A DNA stretch of 64,000 bases. It comes from Craterostigma plantagineum. Its lineage: Eukaryota > Streptophyta > Magnoliopsida > Lamiales > Linderniaceae. The notes below the pieces were generated by a model. It made no database searches. It was not told the DNA's origin and saw only the letters and a program-made list of their open reading frames with translations. Positions 36,130-48,004 of the stretch are shown here, one piece after another (the first letter of the stretch is position 1; every line of letters begins with the position of its first letter). Both the position numbers and the translations under genes were made by a program. The DNA lies in contig JAPQWV010000051.1 of the NCBI GenBank assembly GCA_027422505.1, positions 4,679,501 to 4,743,500 on the forward strand, written 5' to 3'.

Positions 36130-36445
36130 TGCGTGATTCTTAGTTCTGTAAGCTGAAAATCTTCACAGGGTTCTCACGATCTCGCTATTTCTTTTTTGGA
36201 AGACTCGCCTTTATTTTTCATCTGGGTCTCTATGGGTCTCACGTCGTTTGGGTTACCTCTTTTTATTTTTTTTATCTTTTTTTTCGTTTTTATCACTTAA
36301 TTGTAATTAATGCCCCCAACTACCATTTAAGTAAGGGTATTTCAGTACTTTCCCCGTAGTTAGTAAGGGTAGAAGTGTCTATTCCACAAATGGAGGTCAT
36401 TCACCTGAAATGAATTTGAGATGAGGTCATTTAGCTAAAATACCC

Positions 36446-36534
36446 TCCTTTTCAGTCTCTTCACCTTCCTCCTTTCCACCACAGTCCAAATCTTTTACAC
36501 GCTCCACAATATCTTCTTTACTCACGTTCTCCAT
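36446..36534 (-). pseudogene. 5' end of the JmjC pseudogene, cut off by the MULE
   Basis: On the minus strand an ATG at 36534-36532 opens an acidic and basic reading frame (MENVSKEDIVERVKDLDCGG) that runs into the MULE end. On the other side of the MULE the minus strand continues with similar acidic sequence (EEEDGKQMETEEG) into exon 1. The MULE thus inserted about 85 bases into the coding sequence. A small additional frame slip exists near the junction. Confidence 0.7.
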
Positions 36535-36935
36535 ATTCTCATCAATAGACAATCTTCTGCTCGCACTTCACACCTAAACACTCGATTCCAAATTCGGCGG
36601 GAAAACTCATATCTAGGATTCTACCAAGAAACCCTAATTGCTACCAACAGTGATCGATCTCTTCAATAAATGTCCTTTTCTATCTCTTCCCGCCTTTTCT
36701 TTTCACATTCCTCCTTTTGATTTGACGTTCGAGTGAAATCCCCCTATTAACCCCCATGATTTCATTCTGAAATATGAGTTGACAGTTTTGCCCTCGCGAT
36801 GCTTAATTGAAAACCGTAATTCATGGAGAGGATGCGATGTTATTTTATGGATTAGTATTTGATGAAATTAGAGATATAAAAATTTTTGCAGCGCCGTATA
36901 CTAAATTTATTTGGTTGACCAAACGAAATTTATTA
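36535..36935. other. Upstream region of the JmjC pseudogene
   Basis: Gene-free. CT-rich sequence near 36600-36720 would be the leader or promoter of the minus-strand JmjC gene. It ends at AACCT, the target site of the next copia element. Confidence 0.45.
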
Positions 36936-36940
36936 AACCT

Positions 36941-37377
36941 TGCCGGCCGAAAAGAAAAATATTCGAAGATTGTGTAGCACACAATTTCCTTAAAATAGAT
37001 TCGCTCCATCACGTATATGCTAGAGGTTTTAACGAGCGTCTATTTCTCATGATCGAAAAACTCGGTGTTCGTTTAGCACAAAAACGACACCGACAGCGAA
37101 CGGAACAAGAAATATAGCAGAAACAATTTTGGATGAATTAGAATTTTTTTTCTTCTTCTTGTGTTATTTTTTTTTCTAACCTAATGACCCTATTTATAGC
37201 CAAAAATAAAAATAATTTTTTTTTTTAATTTAGTGACTTAAACATTGTTTGAGGACTGGCTTAAACCACTCTATCAAACCACTCAAAAAGCTAACTTAAG
37301 CACTCCTCAAACCACTCCAAAAAAAAAAAAAAAAAACCAACCTATCCTCATTCCCATAATTAATAAATTATCTAACA
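36941..37377 (-). repeat. 3' LTR of the AACCT copia element
   Basis: Direct repeat of 41924-42365, with scattered substitutions and short indels and an A run near the inner end. The 68-codon ORF inside it is not a gene. Confidence 0.93.
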
Positions 37378-37953
37378 ATTCCCCACATGAATGAAAATTA
37401 GTTGGTTAATGTTTCTGCTAATCTAGTGATACTCTACATAGAGGATAGTATGTTTACCATTTGAACTTTCTCCTTGTATGCACGCTTGGTTTACTGCAGT
37501 CCAGTAGAACACGATGTCTTTGAATTGTCCCGGTTTTCGTGTAAACGAACCCACCTGCAATACACAGAGACCATTTTTCTCTTGTTCCGTTCTCATGGTT
37601 TTGTCCATTACGGCCATGGACACGTCCTGATTCTGCGAGGGTTTCTAAGGAACTAAGCGTTTCAGTTCTCCTTTGAAGCGACCCCACTTCTCCCTAACAT
37701 AGGTGACTTCTCACGTCGTGAGTATTTATCAATACTCAATGATAGTCATTAAAGCATCATAGTGCTAGCCTTTTCCGTCATCACTGTTTCTTGACAGGAA
37801 TGAGCGGGGTTATCCCCCACAGTGATACCAAGTCCTAAGATTAGGTTGTCCCTTTGAACCTAGATCTTGGGATCTCAGTCACATAGGTAGGGTTTTTCCT
37901 TCCTAGTACTTCTAAACTTGCTTGGCTTTAAGCCTATCCCTTTCGTCAACCTT

Positions 37954-40900
37954 TCAACTGCATCTATTTAACCCTCTGGTTAGCGGATCCGCAATGTTAT
38001 CCGTAGATTTCACATAATCAATCAAGATAACCCCAGTTGAGAGTAGTTGCCTAACGGTATTATGTCGACGACGTATGTTTCTCGACTTACCATTATACAT
38101 AGTACTTTGTGCTCGTCCAATCGCCGATTGACTATCGCAATGTATGCATATAGGCGGCACATGCTTTTTCCATTTCGGGATATCCTCTAAGAAATGGCAT
38201 AGCCATTCAGCTTCTTCTCCACATTTATCCAAGGCAAAGAACTCGGATTCCATAGTGGATCTTGCTATAACTGTTTGTTTTGAGGATTTCCATGACACAG
38301 CAGCTCCAGCGAGTGTAAACACACAGCCGCTTGTGCTCTTACAATCCTTCATGTCGGATATCCAGTTCGCGTCTGTGTAGCCTTCTAACATAGTAGGATA
38401 TCGGCTATAATGTAATCCATAGTCTCGAGTATACCGTAAGTATCTCAAAACCCGTATTATAGCGGTCCAATGATCCGCACTTGGATTGCTTGTGTACGAA
38501 CTCAGTTTGCTTATAGCATAAGCAATATCTGGCCTGGTACAACTCATTAGATACATCAAGCTTCCGATAATCCGGGAGTATTCTACTTGAGCATTAGCCT
38601 CGCCACGATTTTTTTCGACAAATGAACGCTTCGATCTAATGGCGTTCTAGCAACACCAGAATCACCCTTGCAGAATTTGTCGAGAATTTTTGTCTACGTA
38701 ATGAGCTTGGCTCAAAACAAGACTGTTACTCGTTCTTATGATTTTAATTCCTAAAATCACATACATAAGTCCCCATATCTTTCATGTCAAATTTCGAATT
38801 TAACGTATCCTTGGTAGACTTGACCATTTTGTAGTTACTACCAACAATGAGTATGTCGTCTACATACAGACATAAAATGACGTAGTCATCGCCCGTTTCC
38901 TTTGAGTAAACGCATTTATCGCTCTCATTGATTTTAAAGCCGTAGTTGATCATTGCGTGATCAAACTTTTCGTGCCATTTCTTAGGGGCTTATTTCAAAC
39001 CATATAAAGATTTCATTAATCTACATAATTTCTTTTCGGTTCCAGGAGCACAAAAACCCTCGGGTTGCTCCATAAAGATTTCTTCGTCTAATTCTTCGTT
39101 TAGGAAAGCTGTTTTGACATCCATTTGGTGTACTTCCAAATTTCTTAAGGACGCGATAGCAAGTATCATCCTTATCGAATTTATTCTCGTCACATGACAA
39201 TATGTGTCAAAGTAATCAAAGCCTTCACGTTGCTTGTATCCTTTGATAACAAGCCTGACTTTATACTTTTCCACAGATCCGTCTGGTCTCATTTTCCTTT
39301 TAAAAATCCATTTTGATCCTAAAGGTTTACATCCTTTGGGAGACCAACTAACTCCCATGTATGATTCTGCAAAATATAATCAATCTCGCTCTCTATGGAT
39401 TCTTTCGATAAAAGCCCGTCCACCGAGCTCGCTGCCTCGTCATAAGTTAGTGGTCCTTTTCAATCAAATATGTAAAAAAGTCGTCACCAAAATATTTCTC
39501 TATTCTGGCACGGTTGCTCCATCTTGGTTCAATCTCACGAACCGTACTAGGAATCTCGGTTTTTATATCATCTCGGTTAGACGAAACGGATCCATCACCG
39601 GATTTACAAGGAAATATATTTTCAAAGAAATATGCATTCCTTGATTCCAGGACCGTGTTCTTGTGAATATCAGAAATTTTCAAATCATATACAAGAAACC
39701 GATATGCCGTACTATTAAGTGCATATCCTATGAAAATACAGTCCACCGTTTTAGGACCAATTTTCACCGCTTTAGGCGTAGGTACGGCTACCTTCGCCAA
39801 ACACCCCCACATTCGCAAATGTTGGTACGAAGGCGTCTTTCCTTTCCATAACTCATATGGAGTTTTGTTCATTTTCTTTCGAGGTATCCTATTTAACAGG
39901 TAATTACTCGTCAATATAGCTCCACCCCACATATTAGGTGGTAGACCTGAACTTAATTTCGCATTCATCATTTCTTTTAATGTGCGATTCTTTCGTTCGA
40001 CCACTCCGTTTGATTGAGGTGAATACAGGGCGGTTACTTCATGAACGATACCATGTTCCACACTAAAGCTCCCAATTGGCGCTTCGTATTCCCTATCCCG
40101 ATCACTTCTTAATCTTTTAATTTTCTTGCCGAGTTGCGTTTCAACTTCGGCTTTGTAGAAAACAAATTTCTCTAATGCTTCGTCTTTGCTCTAGCAAATA
40201 AACATAGCAATATTTGGTGCAATCGTCAATAAATGTAATAAACATATTTATTGCCACCACGTGTTTGAACGTATTTCAAATCACATAAGTCGCTATGAAT
40301 CAATTCAAGCGGTTCGGTACTTCTTGCTACCGAAGGAAAAGACGATCTCGTCATTTTTGCTTCAACGCAAATTTTGCATTTATGTTTCGAATTAATTTCG
40401 AATGTTGGAATATGGTCCATGTTAATTAATCGACGTATCGATTCAAAATTAACGTGATCTAATCGACCGTGCCACAAATTTGAAGATTCAAGCAAGTAAA
40501 CGGAAGAACATTTTTCATTCTCATTTACAATAGTCATTACATTCAGCTTGAACAAACCATCACAGACATAGCCTTTACCAACAAACATACCCGACTTAGA
40601 CAATATAACTTTGTCGGATTCAATAACAATACGAAAACCGTGCTTGTTCAACAAGAATCCCGAAATTAGATTTTTCGTATCTCCGGAACGTACAACACAT
40701 CTTTCAGCGTCAATATTTTCCCGGAAGTCATTTTGAGCAGCACGTTCCCTTTTCCCTCGACGGCAGCAGCAGCCGAGTTGCCCATGTAGATCTTTCCCCT
40801 TCAACCAGCTCACAGGTAGAGAAAAGTGTACGGTTCGTGCACACATGACGTGTAGCACCGGTATCGATCCACCATTCTTGTGGATTCGACCCAATCATGT

Positions 40901-41893
40901 TTACCTCCGAAACGACAGCAACAAGATTTAAATTATCGACACCCTTAGTGATGTCTTTTACCATGTTCGCCTCGTTGTTCCTTTTAGGGAAACGACAGTC
41001 CGACGACTTATGGCCCAATTTCCCGCAGTTGAAGTATTTTCCCCTTGAACTTATAGTTTGGCTTTGACACGCCTCCGGTCGCTCCAAGTTTCCCCCTTGG
41101 GTTTAACCGGGCCTTTGCCCTTTTTAGAGCCATGCTCCACCACGTTTACCTTTGGTTCGGATGAGTTCGACACTCTATTCTCCGACCGCTTGTTGTCTTC
41201 TTCGATTCGAAGTCTGACAATCAAGTCCTCCAAATACATCTTCTTGCGCTTATGCTTGAGATAGTTTTTGAAGTCTTTCCAGCTCGGGGGCAGCTTCTCA
41301 ATGATAGCCACAACTTGGAAAGATTCGCTCAGAACCATTCGTTCTGCATGAATCTCGTGCAAAATCAATTGGATCTCTTGCACTTGACTAATCACATTCT
41401 TGGAATCGACCATCTTATAATCAAGGAACCGTCCGACAACAAATTTCTTTGTGCCGGCATCCTCAGTTTTATATTTCCGATCTAACGATTCCCACAATTC
41501 CTTAGCCATAGCGACAGAACCATACACGTTGTACAGAGTATCGCTTAGTGCATTCAGAATGTAATTACGACATAGGAAATCAGAGTGTTCCCATTCATCA
41601 ACAGCAATCACGACCTCAGCATTTGTCTCGCCGTCGTTCACCTTAGGCTCGACCTCTTTCAGGTAGTTGGCCAAGTTCAGCGTGGTGAGATAAAAGAGCA
41701 TCTTTTGCTGCCATCTCTTGAACGTCGAGGCTGTCCCCATAAATTTCTCCGGCTTCTCCAGGTGGTTGACTGGTATGTTTGGCTTCGTAACCACATGTAT
41801 GGCAGTGGGGATAAAAGTAGTAGGGAGAACGTCAATGTTTTCTTCGTTTCTCGTAGATTCTTGGTCGTTGAGGAAGTCCACGTAGTCTGACAT
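37954..41893 (-). pseudogene. Copia gag-pol of the AACCT element, many frameshifts
   Basis: From ATG at 41893 on the minus strand: gag ([21 protein letters not shown]), zinc knuckle CFNCGKLGHKSSDC and protease [14 protein letters not shown] (41087-40728), GAG-pre-integrase and integrase start (40894-40226), integrase end [18 protein letters not shown] (40061-39447), reverse transcriptase (39358-38990, and 38953-38744 with LYVDDILIVG), RNase H (38559-37954: [32 protein letters not shown]). At least five frame breaks separate these blocks, so it is inactive. Confidence 0.92.
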
Positions 41894-41923
41894 ATTTGCG
41901 GGATCGTCGATCTATTTTAAGAT

Positions 41924-42365
41924 TGTTGGCCGAAAAGAAAAATATTCGAAGATTGTGTAGCACACAATTTCCTTAAAATAGATTCGCTCCCTCACGTATG
42001 TGCTAGAGGTTTAACGAGCGTCTATTTCTCAAGATACTTCGAAAAACTCGGTGTTCGTTTAGCAAAAAAGCGACACCGACAGCGAACGGGGCAAGAAATA
42101 TAGCAGAAACAATTTTGGATGAATTAGAATTATTTTTTTCTTCTTCTTGTGTTATTTTTTTTTCAAACCTAATGACCCTATTTATAGCCAAAAATTAAAA
42201 TATATTTTTTTTTTTTATTTAGTGACTTAAACACGTTTGAGGAGTGGCTTAAACCACTCTATCAAACCACTCAAAAAACCAACTTAAACACTCTCAAACC
42301 ACTCCAAAAAAAAAAAAAAAAAAACCAACTTATCATCATTTACATAATTAATAAATTATCTAACA
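41924..42365 (-). repeat. 5' LTR of the AACCT copia element
   Basis: On the minus strand it starts TGTTAGATAATT and ends GGCCAACA. Confidence 0.93.
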
Positions 42366-42370
42366 AACCT

Positions 42371-43341
42371 ATTAGTAAGGCGGAGATATATATATCTATA
42401 ATAACATATATTTACATATGGATGTATGGTTTATTTTCTATAGAACATAATTTTATTTCTCGAATTAAAACTTGGCTGTCATGCAAAATCATGCTTGATA
42501 TTTGAGTCTGCATTCTGCAATAATCCAATTAATGTAACAATATCATTGACGTCAAACTCACAACTCTTTCGGTCAATTTTCGGTTAGTTTACAAAATGTA
42601 TTACAAATAAAAGTTTTGCTACTTTCGCTAAACTCAGATTTCTTTCCTCATTTCTATGCATCTGTATATATGGCTACCTATATGTTTAGGCACATATGCC
42701 ACTTCCTAAATAAAAATGCATTTATGCTTTTACGTATGTAAAACATACATGCACAAAATACACACACATGAATATATATATGGCTACCTATATGTTTAGG
42801 TCACATATGCCACTTCCTAAATAAAAATGCATTTATGCTTTGTATGTAAAACATACATACACAAAATACACACACATGAATATATATATGGCTACCTATA
42901 TGTTTAGGTCACGTATGCCACTTCCTAAATAAAAATGCATTTATGCTTTTACGTATGTAAAACATACATACACAATACACACACACATACATACTATCTT
43001 CATTATTCATATAACTTCCTAAATACAGATATCACATAAGATCACTAGTACAATCTACGGTAATTGGCGAGTCATAATAATAAATACAAAATAGCATCCA
43101 TTGCATCCACCAAAGATGAGATATAAACATCTCAATAATCTTTAACTAATCCATAGTTTCACATAATATTTATAGTCCACATTACACAACAGAAACAAAC
43201 ACAACTATCCATCTCATAATCACGATTTAAACCAAAAAAAAAAGCTTCAAAAGCATAAGCATCAATGGAGGGATGGAATGAACAATATATGATCACATGA
43301 AATCGCCTTTTCTTTTCTTTTTTTTTTCGCTATTGTTAGAT
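42371..43341. other. Gene-free region downstream of ABI3
   Basis: AT-rich, with a three-copy tandem repeat (separate entry). The last 200 bases probably hold the ABI3 3' UTR on the minus strand. No gene seen. Confidence 0.5.
42668..42998. repeat. Tandem repeat, about 109-bp unit, three copies
   Basis: TGGCTACCTATATGTTTAGG starts at 42671, 42781 and 42889 (periods 110 and 108). The units also share GCCACTTCCTAAATAAAAAT and a palindromic TATGTAAAACATACAT. Copies are about 95 percent alike by eye. Confidence 0.88.
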
Positions 43342-46217
43342 TCAAAGAACGGCTTGTTTGATCTGCACAGGCGAAGAGCTTTCGTTATTACCAACAATCG
43401 ACGGACTCCTCGCATTTTTTTTCGCCGGTTTCTTGCTTTCTAGTTTAGTTCCCGGCCTCACTTTAACTCCACGAATCATCTGCGCCGAAAAAAATACAAA
43501 AAAAAAAAGCGCTCCGATCGTAAAAATGGTCAAAAATGAGACAAGACGCAACGAATTTCCCATGTGACCTCTTGCGAAAATTAAGGACCGAACGTCGAAA
43601 AAGCTATCGAAGGAAAAAATAAAGGTAGCGTGGGCAGCGAATATTCTTACGTATTTTCCGCACTTCGTGTCCGAGTAGATCACTATGAAATCTCCCTCTT
43701 GAAGTCCATTAAGCCTCACGAAATCGCCTAAAAATAGACAAGTAATCAAATTAGGTTGTAATAAAAGGGCTCAAACGCTTCGAAAAAAACCGACCCGTGT
43801 TCTCGAGAAGGTACATTCTGCTCTTGTTGTTGGGCCAAAATCTGCAAAAATAAAAAAAAATTAAAAGACGCCAAGCGCATTAATTACGTAAGGGTTTCGG
43901 GCACCACACGAAAGATTCGACACTGAAAGTCTTCGCAAATATCGTAAAATTCCAAAATCGATAACTACGAGGCGTCGAATTTCAAATCACCTGTAACGCA
44001 TATTCCACACACGCGAAGTTCCAATGTCTTCCATGGCGACCGAAATCCCGTCCCTCGTCTCGAGCTCGGGGAGATGAATCTCCGCTTCTTTCTGAATAAA
44101 AAATTTTCAATCACGTACAAAAAAATCATCGCAAGATTCGAATTAATTAAAATCCAAACGCAAATAATTAGCGAATTATAATTTACTTTCGGCAGCACAA
44201 TCCTCCCAAGACTGCCAACGTCGCTTTGCTTCAGTACTTTCTGAAGCAAGAACTTCAAGTTCTTCTCCGTCTTCAAACCCTAAAAGTCAACGTAACGGCG
44301 AAAAATTTAATACTAACCCAATTCACTTAGCGTAAAAATGAGATCAAATTATATGTCGAATTAAAAAAAAAAAAAACCATCTTCATACCCTAAAACCAAC
44401 ATAACGGCGGAGATTTGATCCTAATCCAATTCACTTAGCGTAAAATCGAATTAAAAAATAAAATTACAAACCTGTTGCTGCTGTTGTTGTCTCCGATCGT
44501 TCGATCCCAGCCGTTGATTACTACTCTGCGCCTGCGCAGCCATTTTATCGCCAGAACTCGGCTGAGTAGAATCCACATTTTGAATTACTACATTCGACGA
44601 AGCGCCAACGTTATTATACATCCAACTACTATTTCCCGGCGAACTCCTATCTCCGCCGCCATTTTGATGATTTTCCATTGAATTAGCGTCGGCGGGCGCA
44701 ATCTGATGGCCGTGATGATGATGACCGTGCCTATGGTGGGAAGAATAGAGCCTTCTCTGTCGAGCCATGCGCTTCTTTCTCGCCTCTTTCGTCGCCGAAG
44801 CGCCCAATTTTACAAACCTCTCGCCGCTCAAATCGCACATCTGATAAGGGTTGCAGGCGTAGAAATTAGGCTCGGGAAAAGCGCCGAACTGAGGCTGAGC
44901 AGCCACGGCGTAGGGCGGCGCCGCCACGGCCGCCCAGTGCTGAGCTTCCATCATGGGCGGCGGCGGGTATTCGACGAACGGCGGTGGGTAGGGAATGGGC
45001 GGGATTTGATGATGTACGGTGTTTGCGTAAGGGTCGTACGGGTACATGGGCATGGGCGGCGGCTGAGGATAGCTCGCCGGAAAACTCGCCGGAGCCGGCG
45101 TTTCTTGGGGCGGCGGAGGGAGCCACGGCGTAGGCGGCGGCGGAGTGGAGAAGCAGCAGTCAGGGTTGTAGGGGAAGTTGTGGCTAGGGTTTTGGTTAGG
45201 GTCACTGTTGCTGATTTCTTGGCTGCTGTTTTCTCCGCCGACTTTGTTCGTCTTCTTTTTCTGAAGCTGGCACTGCTCAACCCAGCCGAGGATGAGTTTG
45301 AGGAGCTTAATCTTACCTTCTTTCGAGCTTCCGAGCCTCTTAGATGCGTTGTCAATGGTGGATCTTCTCAGCTTTATGCTTCTCATGTCTTCTGCAGATA
45401 TGTTGTCCTTGTTCTGCTTCAGCCACTCGAAGAAGATGACGGCGAGCTCGCTGTTTTCTTGCAGCAAAGTAGTTAGGCCGTCGTTTTCTTGGGATTGCTG
45501 CGCCGCCATGGTTATAACTCTCTGGTTTTCCTGCGGCGGGGGAGAGGAGTCGAACGTCAGCTGTTGATGGGGAGCATCGACGGCGGGGATGACCGCCGGA
45601 GTTTGCTCGGCGTTCCCGGCGAAGACTGGGTCGGAAGGGTCATCGTCGCCTCCCCATATTTCGTTCACGTCGATGAGATCCATGTAGCCGAAGTTCTCCA
45701 TGGCGTCGATGCAGCAGTCCAAATCGGAGAGTGTTGCAGGCGCCTGCACCTCCATCGACGCCGTGGAAGATATAGCGGCGGCGTTTTCGGACTTCATCGC
45801 CGCCGCCCAAGAAGAGGAGGCGGCGGAGGAAGACGTCGTGGCGGAGACGATGGGCTTTGGATTGGAGGACGAAGACGACGAGGAAGACATGCAGGGAAAG
45901 TCGGGCAAAGATGGGAAATCTGTGTAGAAGATTGAGTCTTCGTTTACACCGAGGAGAAGGTTGTCTTGGTCGTCGTCTTCTCCGTCGAGCCATAGCTCCC
46001 TATTCTCGCCGTCGCCGCCGCCGACAATGGTGTTCATCGCCGACGATAACTCCAGCATCTGATTGTCTTGCTCCATCGGATCGTCCCCGCAGACGAACCC
46101 TCCGCCGCCGTCTTCATCGCAAGCTTGTGGATTCTTATCTTCATCTCTCGTCGGCGGATTTTGAGCGGCGTAGTTCAGATCTCGGTACGGCGGCGCCGCC
46201 GCCTCGTCTCCGATCAT
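43342..46217 (-). CDS. ABI3: ABSCISIC ACID INSENSITIVE 3 (VP1-type B3 transcription factor)
   Basis: Six exons on the minus strand: 46217-44472, 44279-44187, 44091-43991, 43841-43795, 43727-43651, 43479-43342. All introns are GT-AG and phases join, giving 733 aa. The acidic N-terminus carries the conserved A1-like block ([30 protein letters not shown]). B1 is at about 254-322 ([19 protein letters not shown]). B2 is near 476-495 ([18 protein letters not shown]). The B3 DNA-binding domain (about 590-700) includes [56 protein letters not shown] and [20 protein letters not shown]. The protein binds RY elements and, with bZIP partners such as ABI5, drives seed maturation and ABA responses in the nucleus. 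There is a Pro-rich stretch and a Gln run before B3. No defect seen. Confidence 0.97.
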
Positions 46218-46663
46218 CGTCTAGGTAAAGGTTTTTCTGGGCTTTTTGGGTCTGTGTGTGTGTTTGGGTTTTTTTTTTTTAATTTTCTGTACGGATGGAG
46301 ACTTGTAAGTGATTAAGGAAACAATAAGTTCGAAGGGCCCATTCGAACATCTATCGATCTATCTTAAGTAGTAAAAGCCATATGGGAAGAAGCTTGCAAC
46401 ACAAAAAGCATCTGAAGAATCTAACTACACAACACATCAAAAAACGCCCCCAACTTGCAATAAATAATGAAAATAGAAGTGGGGTTTTTCGTTTATTTAT
46501 TTTATCCAAAACCAGAATCCAAACACAACGGATTCTCGGGCAGAAATAACACTTTAAAACCCTAACAAAGGACAACAGTTTAAGGTTGAGTGAAGAACCA
46601 CGATAAGCACCCAACTTAAACCTTCTGGTCTGTTCTAATATGGAGTTTTTCAATTTTAATGCG

Positions 46664-46695
<32 letters not shown>

Positions 46696-47660
46696 GTGTC
46701 TCTCTCTCTTTCCCCTTTATTTCGTTTGGCCTTTTGCAGATAAGTTCGAACAGGTTTCTTGCGGAGGTTTCTTCTGAAGTAAGAGAGAGAAACCGAAGCC
46801 CAGCCCAACACTTTTTTGCACACAAAATAAGAATAAAAAATAAAAGAAAGCATAGAGATAAACTAGTTTGAATTCTCATTCTAATCACCTTTCAAACTAA
46901 AAATATACATAAAATAACTTCAGAAAAATAATTAATGCGCCGTTTATTTTTCTCCGCTTATCTCCGTATTTTTTGCCATTACTGTGTACGTGCGTGAATG
47001 GTTCAACTCGGCGGCCAAGCAGCCTTTTCTTTAGTGCAAAAAAACAATGTCATGTTCTCACGTATAGAGTTTAGAATAGTGTTAAAGAAATAATAATATA
47101 TTCTCATATTGGTCACAAGCCCAAATTATTAAATAATAAAATCTTACATTGGACCGACTGAAAATTAAAAGTTTTTCTTGGATTGATTATAGAGCCTTGG
47201 AATTTCTCCATTCGCGGGTTTAAGCGGTGAGGCTCTTGCAATAACATTTACGTGTCCATTAATTTCTGATCACGCAATAAAAACCAAACTCCATAACAAA
47301 ACATAAAACTCTCACCTCAGCTTCTGTTTGTCCTTTTGTCGATGTAATAAAATTAAATTTAATGAAAAAGGAAAAAAAAAAATTGCTCGTCATTATCTAT
47401 GCGAAGGGGCAGCCAATGAGGTGGTTGCACGATTCTTTACGGTGTTTTTTTCTTAGGGTTTTAGCTTAGCATAAAATGCAGAGAAACGTCATTGGTTAAT
47501 TTTATTTTTGGTATTTTGCTAATAATTGCTTGTGATCGCATGAGCATTTGTGCATGTGTTGATATATATGTGCATAGTGTGTTCACGTGCGAGTTCGTGG
47601 AGTTTGATGAATGGGGCATTGCCATGTAATAAGGCATGTGATGACTTGGAAAATGTTTTA
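46218..47660. other. Upstream region of ABI3
   Basis: No gene seen. On the ABI3 strand this is leader and promoter. It holds a GA microsatellite about 450 bases before the ATG and an RY word (CATGCA on the minus strand) at 47551-47556, about 1.3 kb upstream; one such word can occur by chance. Confidence 0.5.
46669..46710. repeat. (CT)n microsatellite, GA-rich on the ABI3 strand
   Basis: About twenty CT units with a TG interruption. On the coding strand it is a GA tract at about -450 from the ABI3 start, in the leader or core promoter, where such tracts can bind BPC/GAGA-type proteins (inference). Confidence 0.75.
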
Positions 47661-47785
47661 TTTCCTGTTAGGGTTGCAAGAATCGAATCTGAGTCGAACA
47701 CCACAATATTCTATTCGTATTCGGATGACAATTAAATCCGAATATTCGAATATTTAATCTAATCATTAAATCGATTATTCATATT

Positions 47786-47991
47786 TATTGGTGTAATTAG
47801 TGGTATGCTATATATGATATACCAATTAGTGATTTATTGTATAGTAAATATGGTAAATATCCTTTGATTTATAGTGAGCTGTAATTAGGGAATTGATTGG
47901 TACGTTTGTGTTGTATATAACCATAGCAACTCATCAATACAGAGAACAACTTTTGTTCAAAGATATTGTCTGTTTCGTTCCTTGTTTTTCA
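47786..47991 (+). repeat. 5' LTR of the nested copia element
   Basis: Starts TATTGGTGTAATTAG and ends CTTGTTTTTCA. Nearly identical to 52805-53010. Confidence 0.9.
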
Positions 47992-48004
47992 TGGTATCAG
48001 AGCC
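47992..48004 (+). other. Primer-binding site of the nested copia element
   Basis: TGGTATCAGAGCC immediately after the LTR and immediately before the gag ATG at 48005. Confidence 0.92.

Larger units (their letters stand above)
29613..36445. mobile_element. 6.8-kb Mutator-like element (MULE) inside the JmjC gene
   Basis: The ends are inverted copies of GGTATTTTAGCTAAATGACCT (29614-29634 and the complement ending 36444); weaker similarity runs to about 85 bases with repeated AAATGACCT-like words. The flanks are TCCTTTCAG (29604-29612) and TCCTTTTCAG (36446-36455), a 9-bp-type duplication with one extra T, as expected for MULEs. Removing the element brings together two halves of the JmjC pseudogene exon. 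Inside are two convergent genes and three tandem arrays made of GGTTCTCAG-like words. Confidence 0.87.
36941..42365 (-). mobile_element. Ty1/copia retrotransposon, decayed, TSD AACCT
   Basis: Direct LTRs of 437 and 442 bp enclose a minus-strand gag-pol. Exact 5-bp duplications AACCT at 36936-36940 and 42366-42370 prove the ends. LTRs run TG...CA on the minus strand, and a polypurine tract (ATGTGGGGAAT) precedes the 3' LTR. The sequence after the 5' LTR is not the usual initiator-Met tRNA site, so the primer is unclear. Confidence 0.94.

Noticed and set aside
36911..37117. 68-codon plus-strand ORF
   Set aside because: Falls almost entirely inside a copia LTR, and its counterpart in the other LTR is not maintained.
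44706..45476. 256-codon plus-strand Arg-rich ORF
   Set aside because: Antisense shadow of GC-rich ABI3 exon 1.
2984..48004. tRNA-like TGGTATCAGAGC words as tRNA genes
   Set aside because: They are retrotransposon primer sites next to LTR ends; no cloverleaf around them. No rRNA or tRNA gene was seen in the window.
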